DNA from: Methylobacterium symbioticum
GTDB lineage: Bacteria > Pseudomonadota > Alphaproteobacteria > Rhizobiales > Beijerinckiaceae
NCBI RefSeq assembly: GCF_902141845.1
Contig: NZ_CABFPH010000031.1
Span: forward strand, 1-55,649
Reading direction: 5' to 3'
Length of the DNA: 55,649 bases
Position 1 is the stretch's first letter; every line of letters starts with the position of its first letter. The notes below the pieces were generated by a model, which saw nothing but the letters and a program-made list of their open reading frames with translations, did not search any database and was not told where the DNA came from. Shown in pieces: positions 44,510 through 51,933 of this stretch. A program made the position numbers and the translations under genes.

Positions 44510-46126
44510 TCAGGGCTGCTTCGACACCCAGTAGAGCATCAGCATGTTGTCGGGCCGCTGCACCAGCGTGACCTTCTTCGAAACGCCCCAGGCGAGCGCC
44601 TGCTGGTGGAGCGGGATGTAGCCCCAATCCGCCTGGATGGTGTCGAAGCCCTCCTTGATCAAGGCGTCGCGCGTCTTGGCATCGGTCTCCTGCTCCACCT
44701 TGTCGGCGATCTCGTCGATCTTCGGGTTGCAGTAATTGCCGAGATTCCAGCCGCCGCGGCCCGACTTGGGATCGTTCCGGCAGCCGGCGATCTCGTAGAG
44801 GATGTTGTGACTGTCCTGCGAGGAGGGCGTCCAGCCGACCAGGTAGAACGAGGTGTCGTAGCCCGGCGCCAGGACCTTGGCGAAGTACTTGGCCTTGGGC
44901 TGGGCGTTGAGGTTCACCTTCACGCCGACGCGGGCGAGCATGGAGACCACCGCCTGGCAGATCGCCTCGTCGTTGACGTAGCGGTCGTTCGGGCAATCCA
45001 TGGTGAGCGTGAAGCCGTCCGGGTAGCCCGCTTCCGTCAGCAGCGCCTTGGCCTTTTTCGGGTCGTAGGCGGGGCGCTTGATCTCGCCCGAGCGGTCGTA
45101 GAGCGAGGGCGCGATCAGGATCGCCGACGGCGTCGCCTGGCCGCGCATCACGCGCTTGGCGATCGTGTCCTCGTCGATGGCGAGGTAGAAGGCCTCGCGC
45201 ACGCGCTTGTCCTTGAACGGGTTCTTGCCCTTGACGCTCGAATCCTTCAACTCGTCGCGGCTCTGATCCATCCCGAGGAAGATCGTGCGCAGCTCGGGGC
45301 CGGCCATGACGACGGCGTTGCCGCTCGATTCCACGCGCGGCTGGTCCTGCAGGGGCACCGGATCGATCCAGTCGACCTCGCCGGAGAGGAGCGCGGCCAC
45401 CCGCGTCGCCGAGTTGCCGATGGTGGTGAAGACCGCCTCGTCGATGTTCGACTCGACCTTGTCCCAGTAGCCGGGGAATTTCTTGAACACCGTGCGCACG
45501 CCGGGTTGGTGCTCGGCGATGACGAAGGGACCGGTGCCGTTCTCGTGGAGCGCGGCATAGCTCGGCGAGGTCGCGGTCGGCGGCGAGGGCTGGACGGCGT
45601 TGTTCTTCTCCGCCCAAGCCTTCGACATGATATACCAGGTCGAGAACTGAGCAATCGCGATCGGATTCGGGGTCTTGAGCTTCATGTCGACGGTGTAGTC
45701 GTCGACCTTCACGAACTCGGCGTCGCTGGGCACGTTGGTCTGAAAGTTCGAGCCCGGCGCCCGCACGCGATTGGCCGAGAAGATCACGTCGTCGGCGGTG
45801 AAGGGTGAGCCGTCGTGGAACTTGACGCCCTTGCGCAGATGGAAGCGCCAGCGGGTGGGCTCGGGCGTCTCCCAGGATTCCGCGAGCTGGGGCGCGTATT
45901 TCAGGTTCTTGTCGCGGGTGATCAGCGACTCGTAGACGGCGCCGTGCATCCCGATCGTGAAGCTTTCCTTCAGCGAGTAGGGATCGAGGGACTTGATGTC
46001 GCCCTGAAAGGCGAAGCGGAAGACATTCTGTGCCTCGGCCGGAGCGGCGCCGAGGCCGACCATCAGGCCGAGGGCGAGCAGGGCATTCTTCAGGGAACTC
46101 GTCACAGCGTCACACCGCCTCTGCAT
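44510..46126 (-). CDS. dppA: Periplasmic peptide-binding protein (SBP_bac_5 family)
   Basis: A 538-residue substrate-binding protein that feeds the dpp-like permease. From ATG 46126 the N-terminus MQRRCDAVTSSLKNALLALG is a Sec signal ending near AAPAEA. Mature features are GDIKSLDPYSLKESFT, LAESWETPEPTRWRFHLRKGVKFHDGSPFTADDV (family signature) and DKRVREAFYLAIDEDTIAKRVM. A longer start at 46198 would hide the signal peptide, so it is rejected. It is the first gene of the operon. The ligand could be di- or oligopeptide; nickel or opine uptake by relatives cannot be excluded. The 229-nt gap to 46355 should hold the promoter but shows no clear one. Confidence 0.92.
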   Translation of the reverse strand: MQRRCDAVTSSLKNALLALGLMVGLGAAPAEAQNVFRFAFQGDIKSLDPYSLKESFTIGMHGAVYESLITRDKNLKYAPQLAESWETPEPTRWRFHLRKGVKFHDGSPFTADDVIFSANRVRAPGSNFQTNVPSDAEFVKVDDYTVDMKLKTPNPIAIAQFSTWYIMSKAWAEKNNAVQPSPPTATSPSYAALHENGTGPFVIAEHQPGVRTVFKKFPGYWDKVESNIDEAVFTTIGNSATRVAALLSGEVDWIDPVPLQDQPRVESSGNAVVMAGPELRTIFLGMDQSRDELKDSSVKGKNPFKDKRVREAFYLAIDEDTIAKRVMRGQATPSAILIAPSLYDRSGEIKRPAYDPKKAKALLTEAGYPDGFTLTMDCPNDRYVNDEAICQAVVSMLARVGVKVNLNAQPKAKYFAKVLAPGYDTSFYLVGWTPSSQDSHNILYEIAGCRNDPKSGRGGWNLGNYCNPKIDEIADKVEQETDAKTRDALIKEGFDTIQADWGYIPLHQQALAWGVSKKVTLVQRPDNMLMLYWVSKQP

Positions 46127-46355
46127 CGTGCTGGCGCCCCCGATCGGGGCCGGCGCCCGGATGCGGGAGTTGTGCCAGCAGGCGGAGCGTTCATGCAACA
46201 GGCCGCCCCGCGGTTCGTCCGCCTCCTCCCCTGTCCTCCGCGTGGACGGAATTCGCTCTTTTGGTTACCCGGCCGCAAGGGCGGGTTACGCCGCATTAAG
46301 CCTGGCCCAGTAATCGTCGACCGATCGAGCAATTTCACCGCGGGAATTTTTGGCC

Positions 46356-47162
46356 ATGAAGGCCGGTTTGACTGTCCTGATCGCTGATTCCGACGAGGAA
46401 GCACGGCTCGATCTGGTCGAAGCGATCGCCGCGAGCAACCTGAACGTGCAGATCGTCGAGGCCTGCAATGGGCGGGAACTCGCTGCAGCCCTTGAGAAAG
46501 AGGCCGTCGATCTCGTCTTCGTCGATGTGACCCTGCCTGGGACAGACGTTACCTCCCTCGCTGCCTGGCGCGAGCGGCGCGGGCGCGGCGCCATGATTGT
46601 CCTGCTGTCCGACGTGCTCGCTCCGCGCTGGCCCGCGGTCGCGCGTCTGGTGGGTGCCTACGACGTTCTCCTGAAGCCGCTGAACGAGCGCCATGTCGCT
46701 CGCGTTCTCGCAGCGAGCAACGTGATCCGCCGGGAACTACGCCTCCTCGTCGTCGAGCCCCGCGCGGCGGTCCGGACGCTGATCCGGAGGCTCCTGCGCG
46801 ACAGCCACTTCACGTTCGAGATCGTCGATGCCGAGCGCGGCAGCGTGGCTCTACGCGCCGCCCGGCTCGGCAGCTTCGACGTGGCCCTGATCGAGGCCGA
46901 TCTGCCCGATATGCCGGCGCTCGAGGTCGCCTGCCAGGTCAGCGATCGCCACAGGCAGGCGAAGATCCTGCTCATGGGCCTTTCGGCCGCTGCCGTGCCG
47001 GCCCGACAGCTCGATACGTTCGGCGCCTGCGGCTACCTGCGAAAGCCCTTCACCTTTGCCGACATCGACCGGACGATTCACGACGCCTTCGGGTTGTGGC
47101 ATCCCTATCTCGTCAAGGCGCTGCAGGCCGAGGCGGCCGGCACACAGGCCCTCGGCGCATGA
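46356..47162 (+). CDS. Dual-receiver response regulator with a Glu-substituted second receiver
   Basis: 268 residues containing two REC domains and no output domain. REC1 (about 5-120) is complete: acidic pocket ADSDE, phospho-Asp in DLVFVDVTLPGTD, Ser in IVLLSD and Lys in YDVLLKPLN. REC2 (about 128-245) has VVEPR instead of the acidic pair, and FDVALIEADLPDM aligns with a Glu where the phospho-Asp should be. The switch Lys (YLRKPF) remains. REC2 is therefore probably a phosphorylation-independent pseudo-receiver. The start at 46356 follows a GGGA. It overlaps the DUF2336 gene by 4 nt (ATGA), so the two proteins are coupled and may interact. Confidence 0.85.
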   Translation: MKAGLTVLIADSDEEARLDLVEAIAASNLNVQIVEACNGRELAAALEKEAVDLVFVDVTLPGTDVTSLAAWRERRGRGAMIVLLSDVLAPRWPAVARLVGAYDVLLKPLNERHVARVLAASNVIRRELRLLVVEPRAAVRTLIRRLLRDSHFTFEIVDAERGSVALRAARLGSFDVALIEADLPDMPALEVACQVSDRHRQAKILLMGLSAAAVPARQLDTFGACGYLRKPFTFADIDRTIHDAFGLWHPYLVKALQAEAAGTQALGA

Positions 47163-48292
47163 GGCCGATGCGTCTCGCCGAGCGAGAGCCGCACATCGAC
47201 TCGCTGGTCAGCGACATCCAGGCCGCGATCGAGAGCGGTGACCGGACCCGACAGTCGCAGCTCGTGCGCCGCTCGGCCGACCTGCTGACCAAACGCTGGT
47301 CGCGGCTGCCTGCCGCGGACAAGCCTGACTACGACCTCCTCCTCACCGGGCTCTTATCCCAAGCGGACGAGCCGGCCCGCCGCGCCTTCGCGATCAGGGT
47401 CTCCGAGCTGCGGCGGGCGCCGCCGCGGACCGCGGGTCTTCTGGCGCAGGATGGCTCGATCGACGTCGCAGGGCCGGTGCTCACGCAGAGCCGCAGCTTC
47501 GACGACGGCTGGTTCCAGACCGTCGCCACCGCCTGCGGCGACCTGCACCGGGCGGCGATCGCCCGGCGCACCGGTCTCGGCGCTCCGCTCTGCGACGTCC
47601 TCATCCGACTCGGGGATGCCGGCGTCGCCGCTGCGCTGCTCGCCAATCCGTCCGCGATGGTGGCGCCAGGAAACCTGCCGCTTCTGATGCGCCACGCCGC
47701 CGTGTCGGAAGAGGTCGCGGTGCGTCTGGGCGCGCGCAGCGATCTGCCCGGTTCGTACCGTGCGGACCTTGCCAAGCTCGCGCTCAGGCGGGCCGAGACG
47801 GCGCTCGCGGGCGATACCGATCTTGAGCCCGACGTCGCGGGTGCCCTGCCCGCTCGGATCGCCGCCCTTCTCGCCATGCCCGTTCAGGACGCTCGGCGCG
47901 CCCGGTTCGATGCGTCGATGGCGGATGCGGCAGATCTTCTCGCAGCCGCCGCCGCGCCCGCGCGCCTGGAGCGGTGGCTCGAGCTGCGGCGCATCGAGGA
48001 TGTGCTCGCCGCCCTCGCCCAGGGGGCAGAACTGGAGATCGCCCCGCTCGTCGCCGCCTACGATGCCGAGGACGTCGCCGCACTCTCCGTCATCCTGCGC
48101 GGCCTTGACTATCCCTGGTCGACCCTCAAGGCCTTGCTGAACGCCCGCTTCCGCGATGCGATCCCCCTCGACATCCTCGTGGCCGCACATCGCCTGATGA
48201 CGGATCTTGGGCCCGGTTCGGCGCGCAGGCTCGTCCGCTACGGGATGGCGCTGCAGGGCCGGACCGCCTACCTCGCATCGCTTCCCGAATGA
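47159..48292 (+). CDS. DUF2336 family protein
   Basis: A 377-residue, almost entirely helical protein of the DUF2336 type, found in alphaproteobacteria. Repeated alpha-hairpin-like stretches are visible, such as VRRSADLLTKRWSRLPAADKPDYDLLL, VLTQSRSFDDGWFQTVATACGDLHRAAIARR and VAAALLANPSAMVAPGNLPLLMRHA. No catalytic motif or membrane segment is seen. Its start ATG overlaps the stop of the dual-receiver gene, which supports a signalling role, perhaps as a scaffold or output partner. A stem-loop terminator follows. The function of the family is unknown. Confidence 0.85.
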   Translation: MRPMRLAEREPHIDSLVSDIQAAIESGDRTRQSQLVRRSADLLTKRWSRLPAADKPDYDLLLTGLLSQADEPARRAFAIRVSELRRAPPRTAGLLAQDGSIDVAGPVLTQSRSFDDGWFQTVATACGDLHRAAIARRTGLGAPLCDVLIRLGDAGVAAALLANPSAMVAPGNLPLLMRHAAVSEEVAVRLGARSDLPGSYRADLAKLALRRAETALAGDTDLEPDVAGALPARIAALLAMPVQDARRARFDASMADAADLLAAAAAPARLERWLELRRIEDVLAALAQGAELEIAPLVAAYDAEDVAALSVILRGLDYPWSTLKALLNARFRDAIPLDILVAAHRLMTDLGPGSARRLVRYGMALQGRTAYLASLPE

Positions 48293-48350
48293 GCCTCCGC
48301 GTTGCCGTGACGGAAGTCGGAGCCGGCCGTGTTCCCCTGTTGTGGCACGC

Positions 48351-48386
48351 GAAGGCGAGGGGGCTGGTTTTCCAGCCCCCTCCTTC
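48351..48386 (+). terminator. Terminator of the dual-receiver/DUF2336 operon
   Basis: A perfect 10-bp stem, AGGGGGCTGG (48358-48367) with CCAGCCCCCT (48372-48381), has a TTTT loop. Outer pairing GAAGG (48351-48355)/CCTTC (48382-48386) extends it. It lies 58 nt after the DUF2336 stop and just upstream of the CtrA-type box. Only a short T stretch follows. Confidence 0.65.
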
Positions 48387-48392
48387 GACTGT

Positions 48393-48407
48393 TTAACGGT
48401 CCGTTAA
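48393..48407. promoter_or_regulatory. CtrA-type box TTAA-N7-TTAA upstream of the Hpt gene
   Basis: TTAACGGTCCGTTAA is an exact TTAA-N7-TTAA match, the binding pattern of the alphaproteobacterial master regulator CtrA. It is itself palindromic (AACGG/CCGTT). It lies 86 nt upstream of the Hpt gene, between that gene and the preceding terminator. Other GTTAAC-like sites in the window lack the 7-nt spacing. Confidence 0.55.
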
Positions 48408-48492
48408 GCATCCCCTGCGTGCATGTCGTCCCGAACGAAGCCGCCACGTGTTCGAGCGGCTCGATTCGACGCCGGGAAGGCGGAAGGCGGTC

Positions 48493-48852
48493 ATGCCGGA
48501 AGAAACTGACGGAACGGATCCGGTCTGGGATCGGTCGGTCTACGGCGAAGTTGTCGATTTGCTCGGGCCCGTACGGACCGGTGAGGCTCTCGGCCTGTTC
48601 GAAGCCCATCTCCGGGCCGGTCTCGCTCTGGTCCGGACGGTTCCGGCGGATGGCGAACGGCTGGCCCGGGAGGCGCATGGGCTCGTCGCCATGGCCGGCA
48701 TGCTCGGCTTTACCGATCTTTCCGGCGCGAGCCGCCGGCTGATGGAGCACGACCGGTCGGAGGCACCCGACCGCGAGGTCCGCGACCTTGAGGTGGCCGC
48801 CGCGCGTGCCCTCGCGTCCCTCCATCAGATCCCGCACACCGGTCCGGCCTGA
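48493..48852 (+). CDS. Histidine-phosphotransfer (Hpt)-like protein
   Basis: A 119-residue single-domain protein. The segment LAREAHGLVAMAGMLGFTDLSGASRRLMEH (cut here around residues 57-86) matches the Hpt pattern AHxLKGxAxxLGxxxL, with the candidate phospho-His at 62. The usual Lys two residues on is Val. Helices before and after fit a four-helix bundle. It could shuttle phosphate to or from the adjacent receiver protein (inference). I start at ATG 48493, with GGAAGG about 10 nt upstream. A longer frame to 48448 is possible. A CtrA-type box lies in its promoter region. Confidence 0.75.
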   Translation: MPEETDGTDPVWDRSVYGEVVDLLGPVRTGEALGLFEAHLRAGLALVRTVPADGERLAREAHGLVAMAGMLGFTDLSGASRRLMEHDRSEAPDREVRDLEVAAARALASLHQIPHTGPA

Positions 48853-48895
48853 GACCGGTCTGCAGCCGAGGGCGCCCGGAACGGCGCCACTGCGA

Positions 48896-48991
48896 TCATT
48901 CCCAATCGAAATACGAATCGAGCCCGGGCATCAGGTAAACCAGGGTCATCGCGGCGCCCACGGCGCCGGCGATCATCACCGCTGCTTCCAT
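48896..48991 (-). CDS. Membrane microprotein B, 31 aa
   Basis: A 31-residue frame, MEAAVMIAGAVGAAMTLVYL then MPGLDSYFDWE: one hydrophobic helix and an acidic, aromatic C-terminus. It has a very good ribosome-binding site, AGAGGA 7 nt before the ATG. It is the second of two tandem microproteins on the minus strand, 76 nt after the first. The family is not recognised. It could be a membrane-stress peptide, a small subunit or regulator of a membrane complex, or a type I toxin-like peptide. Confidence 0.6.
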   Translation of the reverse strand: MEAAVMIAGAVGAAMTLVYLMPGLDSYFDWE

Positions 48992-49067
48992 GGTGAAATC
49001 CTCTGACGGGTCGACGGTCCAACCCGGTGGATGCGGCAAGGTTGCAGGGCGGCGGATCCGCGCGGCC

Positions 49068-49166
49068 TCACCAGTGCAGAAAGCGGTCTGCGGCGGGGCG
49101 AGCAGCCAGGGTGATCAGAATGGCGCCCAATGCACCGGACAGCATGACGATGAGGGCCAGAGACAT
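49068..49166 (-). CDS. Membrane microprotein A, 32 aa
   Basis: A 32-residue frame, MSLALIVMLSGALGAILITL then AARPAADRFLHW: one hydrophobic helix and a basic/aromatic tail. An AGGAGG site lies 8 nt before the ATG. The same AGGAGG is the right arm of a perfect 11-bp stem (next entry), so translation is probably blocked unless the stem opens. Small size, one membrane helix, and a masked ribosome-binding site are shared with type I toxins. No antisense RNA gene has been identified here, so this remains an inference. Confidence 0.65.
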   Translation of the reverse strand: MSLALIVMLSGALGAILITLAARPAADRFLHW

Positions 49167-49172
49167 GGCGCG

Positions 49173-49211
49173 GACCTCCTGCCTCGGACGATCAGGCCGT
49201 GGCAGGAGGTC
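49173..49211 (-). promoter_or_regulatory. Hairpin sequestering the Shine-Dalgarno of microprotein A
   Basis: On the minus-strand transcript GACCTCCTGCC (49211-49201) pairs perfectly with GGCAGGAGGTC (49183-49173) around a 17-nt loop. The 3' arm contains the AGGAGG of microprotein A, 6 nt before its ATG. It could act as a translational lock, or as an operator at the DNA level. The remaining gap to 49487 (about 275 nt) shows no other feature. Confidence 0.7.
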
Positions 49212-49487
49212 AATCGATCGAGGCCTGACCCGGTGCCATGCGGCAGATTGCCTTCGCGGGTGCGAGGCGGTCGCGAAGACCAAGCCGAGATCGCGGCCGG
49301 CATGACCGGCTCCCAGCCCCAAACGGTAGCTCGGCGCGCAGACGCCTGCGGTCCCTGCCCGCATCCCCCCGAGTGGTCGAGCGATCCTCAGAGCGCGCGG
49401 AGGGCGCGCGAGACCTAGGACCCTGCCGCCTCGCACCCTGCCGGCGCTGTCACCACATCTGGGCTTCAGAGCCGCAGGGTGACGAGC

Positions 49488-49748
49488 ATGCCGCGCTACT
49501 TTTTCCACACCGAGATCGGACAGGACCGGGTGACCGATCCAGAAGGCATCGAGCTGCCCGATGCCGACGCAGCCTGGGAAAAGGCGCGCGCTACCGCTCG
49601 ATCCGTCATGGCCCGCGACCGGGCGAGTCAGGCGCGGCTGATGAGCGCGTGCCTCATCGTGACCGACGAGGCGGGTGAGATCGTGCTTGAGTTCCCCTTC
49701 TCCGAGGCCGTGACGCTGCCGCCTCGGAAGGACACGACCTTGCATTGA
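49488..49748 (+). CDS. DUF6894-type small protein, 86 aa
   Basis: MPRYFFHTEIGQDRVTDPEGIELPDADAAWEKARATARSVMARD is the typical N-terminus of the DUF6894 group, small beta/alpha proteins abundant in Methylobacterium and other Rhizobiales, with a Dx3Gx-E-LPD core. A strand (LIVTDEAGEIVLEFPFSEAV) completes it. The function is unknown. A GTG three codons upstream is possible. AGGGTGA precedes the ATG. Two further relatives lie within 4 kb. Confidence 0.85.
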   Translation: MPRYFFHTEIGQDRVTDPEGIELPDADAAWEKARATARSVMARDRASQARLMSACLIVTDEAGEIVLEFPFSEAVTLPPRKDTTLH

Positions 49749-49901
49749 CGCGATCACGGGCGCGAAAAAAGCCGCTCCTCGGCATCGAAACCACTTTTTT
49801 GTAGATGATCTGTCAAGAAGTCCTCGACATTCTGTCCGTTGCGTTCCATGTCGTTTGCAGCGCGCACGCGCGTCTTTCCAATCGAGAGATCTGACCCGAC
49901 G

Positions 49902-50411
49902 ATGTCACGCAATCGCGTGCGGCGGTCGTTCACCGTCGAGACCAAGGCCCGCGGGCGCCAAGCACCCGCCTTTCTTCCCGTTCGCGCCGCGCTTCTTGAG
50001 AACAAGTCCGAGCGGTCGGCGGCTCGCTTGTTCGAGGCGGCCCCGGCCTCCGGGGCCGAGCGGCCGGAGCCGCGGCGGATCTTGCCGAGCTTGGTTCCGC
50101 CGCCGGTCGCCGAGCCGGAGCCCGTGGCTGTCGAGTCGGCCGAGGCACCCTTGCCGCGGGTTCGGCGCGTCGCGGTGCGCCAAGCCGCGCCAAAGGCCGA
50201 GGCCGCACCCAAGGCGCCATCCCGCTCCGCCAAGGTGAAGCCGGCTGCCGTGATCGAGGTTCCGCCGGCGACGCCCGTCGCCAGCGTCCAGCCCGCTCTG
50301 CCGTCTCAGCCCGAGACGGCAGAGCGGGCATCGCGCCGCTCGCGACGAGAGGGCGAAGATCTCCGCCTCGGCGAGCGCTGGAAGCGGCGCCTGCCGCGCG
50401 TCTGCTGGTAG
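49902..50411 (+). CDS. Basic Pro/Ala-rich hypothetical protein, 169 aa
   Basis: I do not recognise this as a characterised family. The N-terminus MSRNRVRRSFTVETKARGRQ is strongly basic. The middle is Pro/Ala/Val/Glu-rich low complexity (LVPPPVAEPEPVAVESAEAP), and the end is basic again (RRSRREGEDLRLGERWKRRL). Such proteins may bind nucleic acid, but this is not shown. It ends 1 nt before the convergent DUF6894 gene. A minus-strand frame over the same bases is less credible because it has no start signal and lacks the N-terminal pattern. Coding status is moderately sure. Confidence 0.6.
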   Translation: MSRNRVRRSFTVETKARGRQAPAFLPVRAALLENKSERSAARLFEAAPASGAERPEPRRILPSLVPPPVAEPEPVAVESAEAPLPRVRRVAVRQAAPKAEAAPKAPSRSAKVKPAAVIEVPPATPVASVQPALPSQPETAERASRRSRREGEDLRLGERWKRRLPRVCW

Positions 50412-50412
50412 C

Positions 50413-50655
50413 TCAGGGCACCGCGACACGCTCGATGTCGAGGGAGAGATGCGCGCGCAGGATGACCTGCCGTGTGTCGTCTCGGACCACGGCCAGGAAA
50501 TCCTGCCGATCCGGGGCGGGCGTGAGGCCCTGCGCGATCTTGGTCATGATCCGCACGAGCCGCTCGCGCGCCTCCGCCTCGTTGGTCAGATCGAAGCCGA
50601 CTGTGTCGCGCACAAAGGTCGCGCCGTCGTGCAGGTCGATGAAATAGCGCGGCAT
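50413..50655 (-). CDS. DUF6894-type small protein, 80 aa
   Basis: MPRYFIDLHDGATFVRDTVGFDLTNEAEARERLVRIMTKIAQ opens the DUF6894 fold. VRDDTRQVILRAHLSLDIERV completes the beta sheet. It is a clear paralogue of the protein at 49488, though much diverged, and encoded on the opposite strand. The gene is convergent with the basic protein gene (1-nt gap). Its upstream region to 50766 contains a short AT-rich patch (GTTATATGGG) but no clear promoter. The function of the family is unknown. Confidence 0.85.
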   Translation of the reverse strand: MPRYFIDLHDGATFVRDTVGFDLTNEAEARERLVRIMTKIAQGLTPAPDRQDFLAVVRDDTRQVILRAHLSLDIERVAVP

Positions 50656-50766
50656 CCGTCCGAATCACGTGATCGTGGGAAATTATCCCACGTTATATGG
50701 GTGCTCGCCGACGGTACAGAAGGTCTGACGCTTGGTCTGCGCAGATTCGTCGCGCCAGTTCGTCGA

Positions 50767-51033
50767 TCAGGCCTCGCCATCGCGCGCCTGAAGAAGACGG
50801 ACGAGGTTGATGGCCGCGCGCCGGGTATCCGCGTCCTCGATTGCATGGAACAGGCGCAGCAGCTCGCGAAGCTCGTCGGTCGGTGGTGATACGGGCTGCG
50901 GAGCCGGGTTGTCCGGATCCCCGAGAAAGTACGACAGTTCGAGCCTCAGGATTGCGGCGATCCGTCCCAGAAGATCGGCTGTCCGCGGGAGGGTCTGCCC
51001 GAGATCGAGGTCGAAGTCCGGGCCGTCTTCCAC
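50767..51033 (-). CDS. Microprotein resembling the C-terminal half of XRE regulators, 88 aa
   Basis: A GGAGGAG site 8 nt before GTG 51033 decides this start. The 88 residues include LLGRIAAILRLELSYFLGDPD and DELRELLRLFHAIEDADTRRAAINLVRLLQ, which look like the last helix-turn-helix residues and the C-terminal helical domain of Rhizobiales XRE-type regulators (pattern ..SYFF.G... LL..F..I.D...R..I..LVR.L). The DNA-recognition part is absent, and no HTH frame was seen upstream. It is divergent from luxR (130-nt gap). A dimerisation partner or inhibitor of a full-length XRE regulator is a plausible but unproven role. Confidence 0.65.
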   Translation of the reverse strand: MEDGPDFDLDLGQTLPRTADLLGRIAAILRLELSYFLGDPDNPAPQPVSPPTDELRELLRLFHAIEDADTRRAAINLVRLLQARDGEA

Positions 51034-51163
51034 CTGTAAAACTCCTCCGAACGCCACGCGGGGCGGCTTACGCCGTTGCAGGCCAAGCCGGCCCAATCTA
51101 GAGTCGTGCGCAATGAGAATAGTGTGAAACGCGGGGCGTGTCCTCTCCGTATTCGGCGCCTGC

Positions 51164-51895
51164 ATGCTGCCTCGACTCGTCGACCTGACCTACGACCTGT
51201 TCCGCTCCTTCGATCGGGCGCCCACCGCCGAAGCGCTGAACGCCTGCCTGTTGCAGGCCGTGGCGCGCCTCGGTGTCGAGAGCACCTTTGCGGGTGTGAT
51301 CCCGATGCCTGGCACGCCCCGCGTCCGCCAGGCCGCCCACGTGCTGATCGACTCGACGCCGCGGGGCTGGACCGAGCACTACTTCAAGGCGGGTCATCTG
51401 GAGCGTGACCCGACGATCCGCCGTCTCACCACGGACCCGACGCCGTTCCTGTGGTCCGAGATCGAGCCGCTCTACCGCCGCGACCCGGCGGCGACGCGCG
51501 TGATGAATGAGGCGAGCAGCTTCCGCCTGCGCCAGGGGTTCACGGTGCCGCTCGTCACCCTCGACGGACGGGTGGCCGGGTTCAGCTTCGGGGCCGAACG
51601 CCTCGACCTCTCGCCCGAACTGCGCGGCATGCTTCAGCTCGTGGCCGCCTACGCCTTCGGCCGCTCCGTGTTGCTGAGCGAGGGACCGGTGCGCAGTCCG
51701 GTCGAGCTGACGCCGCGGGAACGCGAGGCCCTGCAATGGGCCGCGGCCGGCAAGTCCGAGTGGGAGATCGGCGAGATGATGGCGATCTCAGAGCACGGGG
51801 CGGAGAAGCATCTGCGCTCCGTCCATCGCAAGCTCGGAGCTGCCAGCCGTGCCCATGCGGTCGCCGAGGCCATGCGGCGCGGCCTGATAACCTGA
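51164..51895 (+). CDS. LuxR-family quorum-sensing transcription factor
   Basis: A 243-residue regulator with an N-terminal autoinducer-binding domain and a C-terminal GerE-type HTH. Conserved ligand-pocket residues are visible in GWTEHYFKAGHLERDPTIRRL (Trp, Tyr, Asp-Pro) and FLWSEIEPL (Trp). The HTH is LTPREREALQWAAAGKSEWEIGEMMAISEHGAEKHLRSVHRKLG with the usual Glu, Trp-Ala-Ala-Gly-Lys and Val/Leu core. The luxI-type synthase gene follows on the same strand, so this is probably its cognate receptor. No ribosome-binding site is evident. Confidence 0.93.
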   Translation: MLPRLVDLTYDLFRSFDRAPTAEALNACLLQAVARLGVESTFAGVIPMPGTPRVRQAAHVLIDSTPRGWTEHYFKAGHLERDPTIRRLTTDPTPFLWSEIEPLYRRDPAATRVMNEASSFRLRQGFTVPLVTLDGRVAGFSFGAERLDLSPELRGMLQLVAAYAFGRSVLLSEGPVRSPVELTPREREALQWAAAGKSEWEIGEMMAISEHGAEKHLRSVHRKLGAASRAHAVAEAMRRGLIT

Positions 51896-51933
51896 GGTTT
51901 CGAAAGCGCGTTCGATTGGCCTGAGGCGCGGCG

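Noticed and set aside
49766..49800. A6/T6 inverted stretch after the first DUF6894 gene as a terminator
   Set aside because: The GC core is only a 4-bp stem, and the distance between A and T runs makes a stable hairpin unlikely.
49754..50233. Minus-strand frame of about 159 codons opposite the basic protein gene
   Set aside because: It has no ribosome-binding site and ends in frame overlap with a better plus-strand candidate. Composition is that of a GC-rich shadow.
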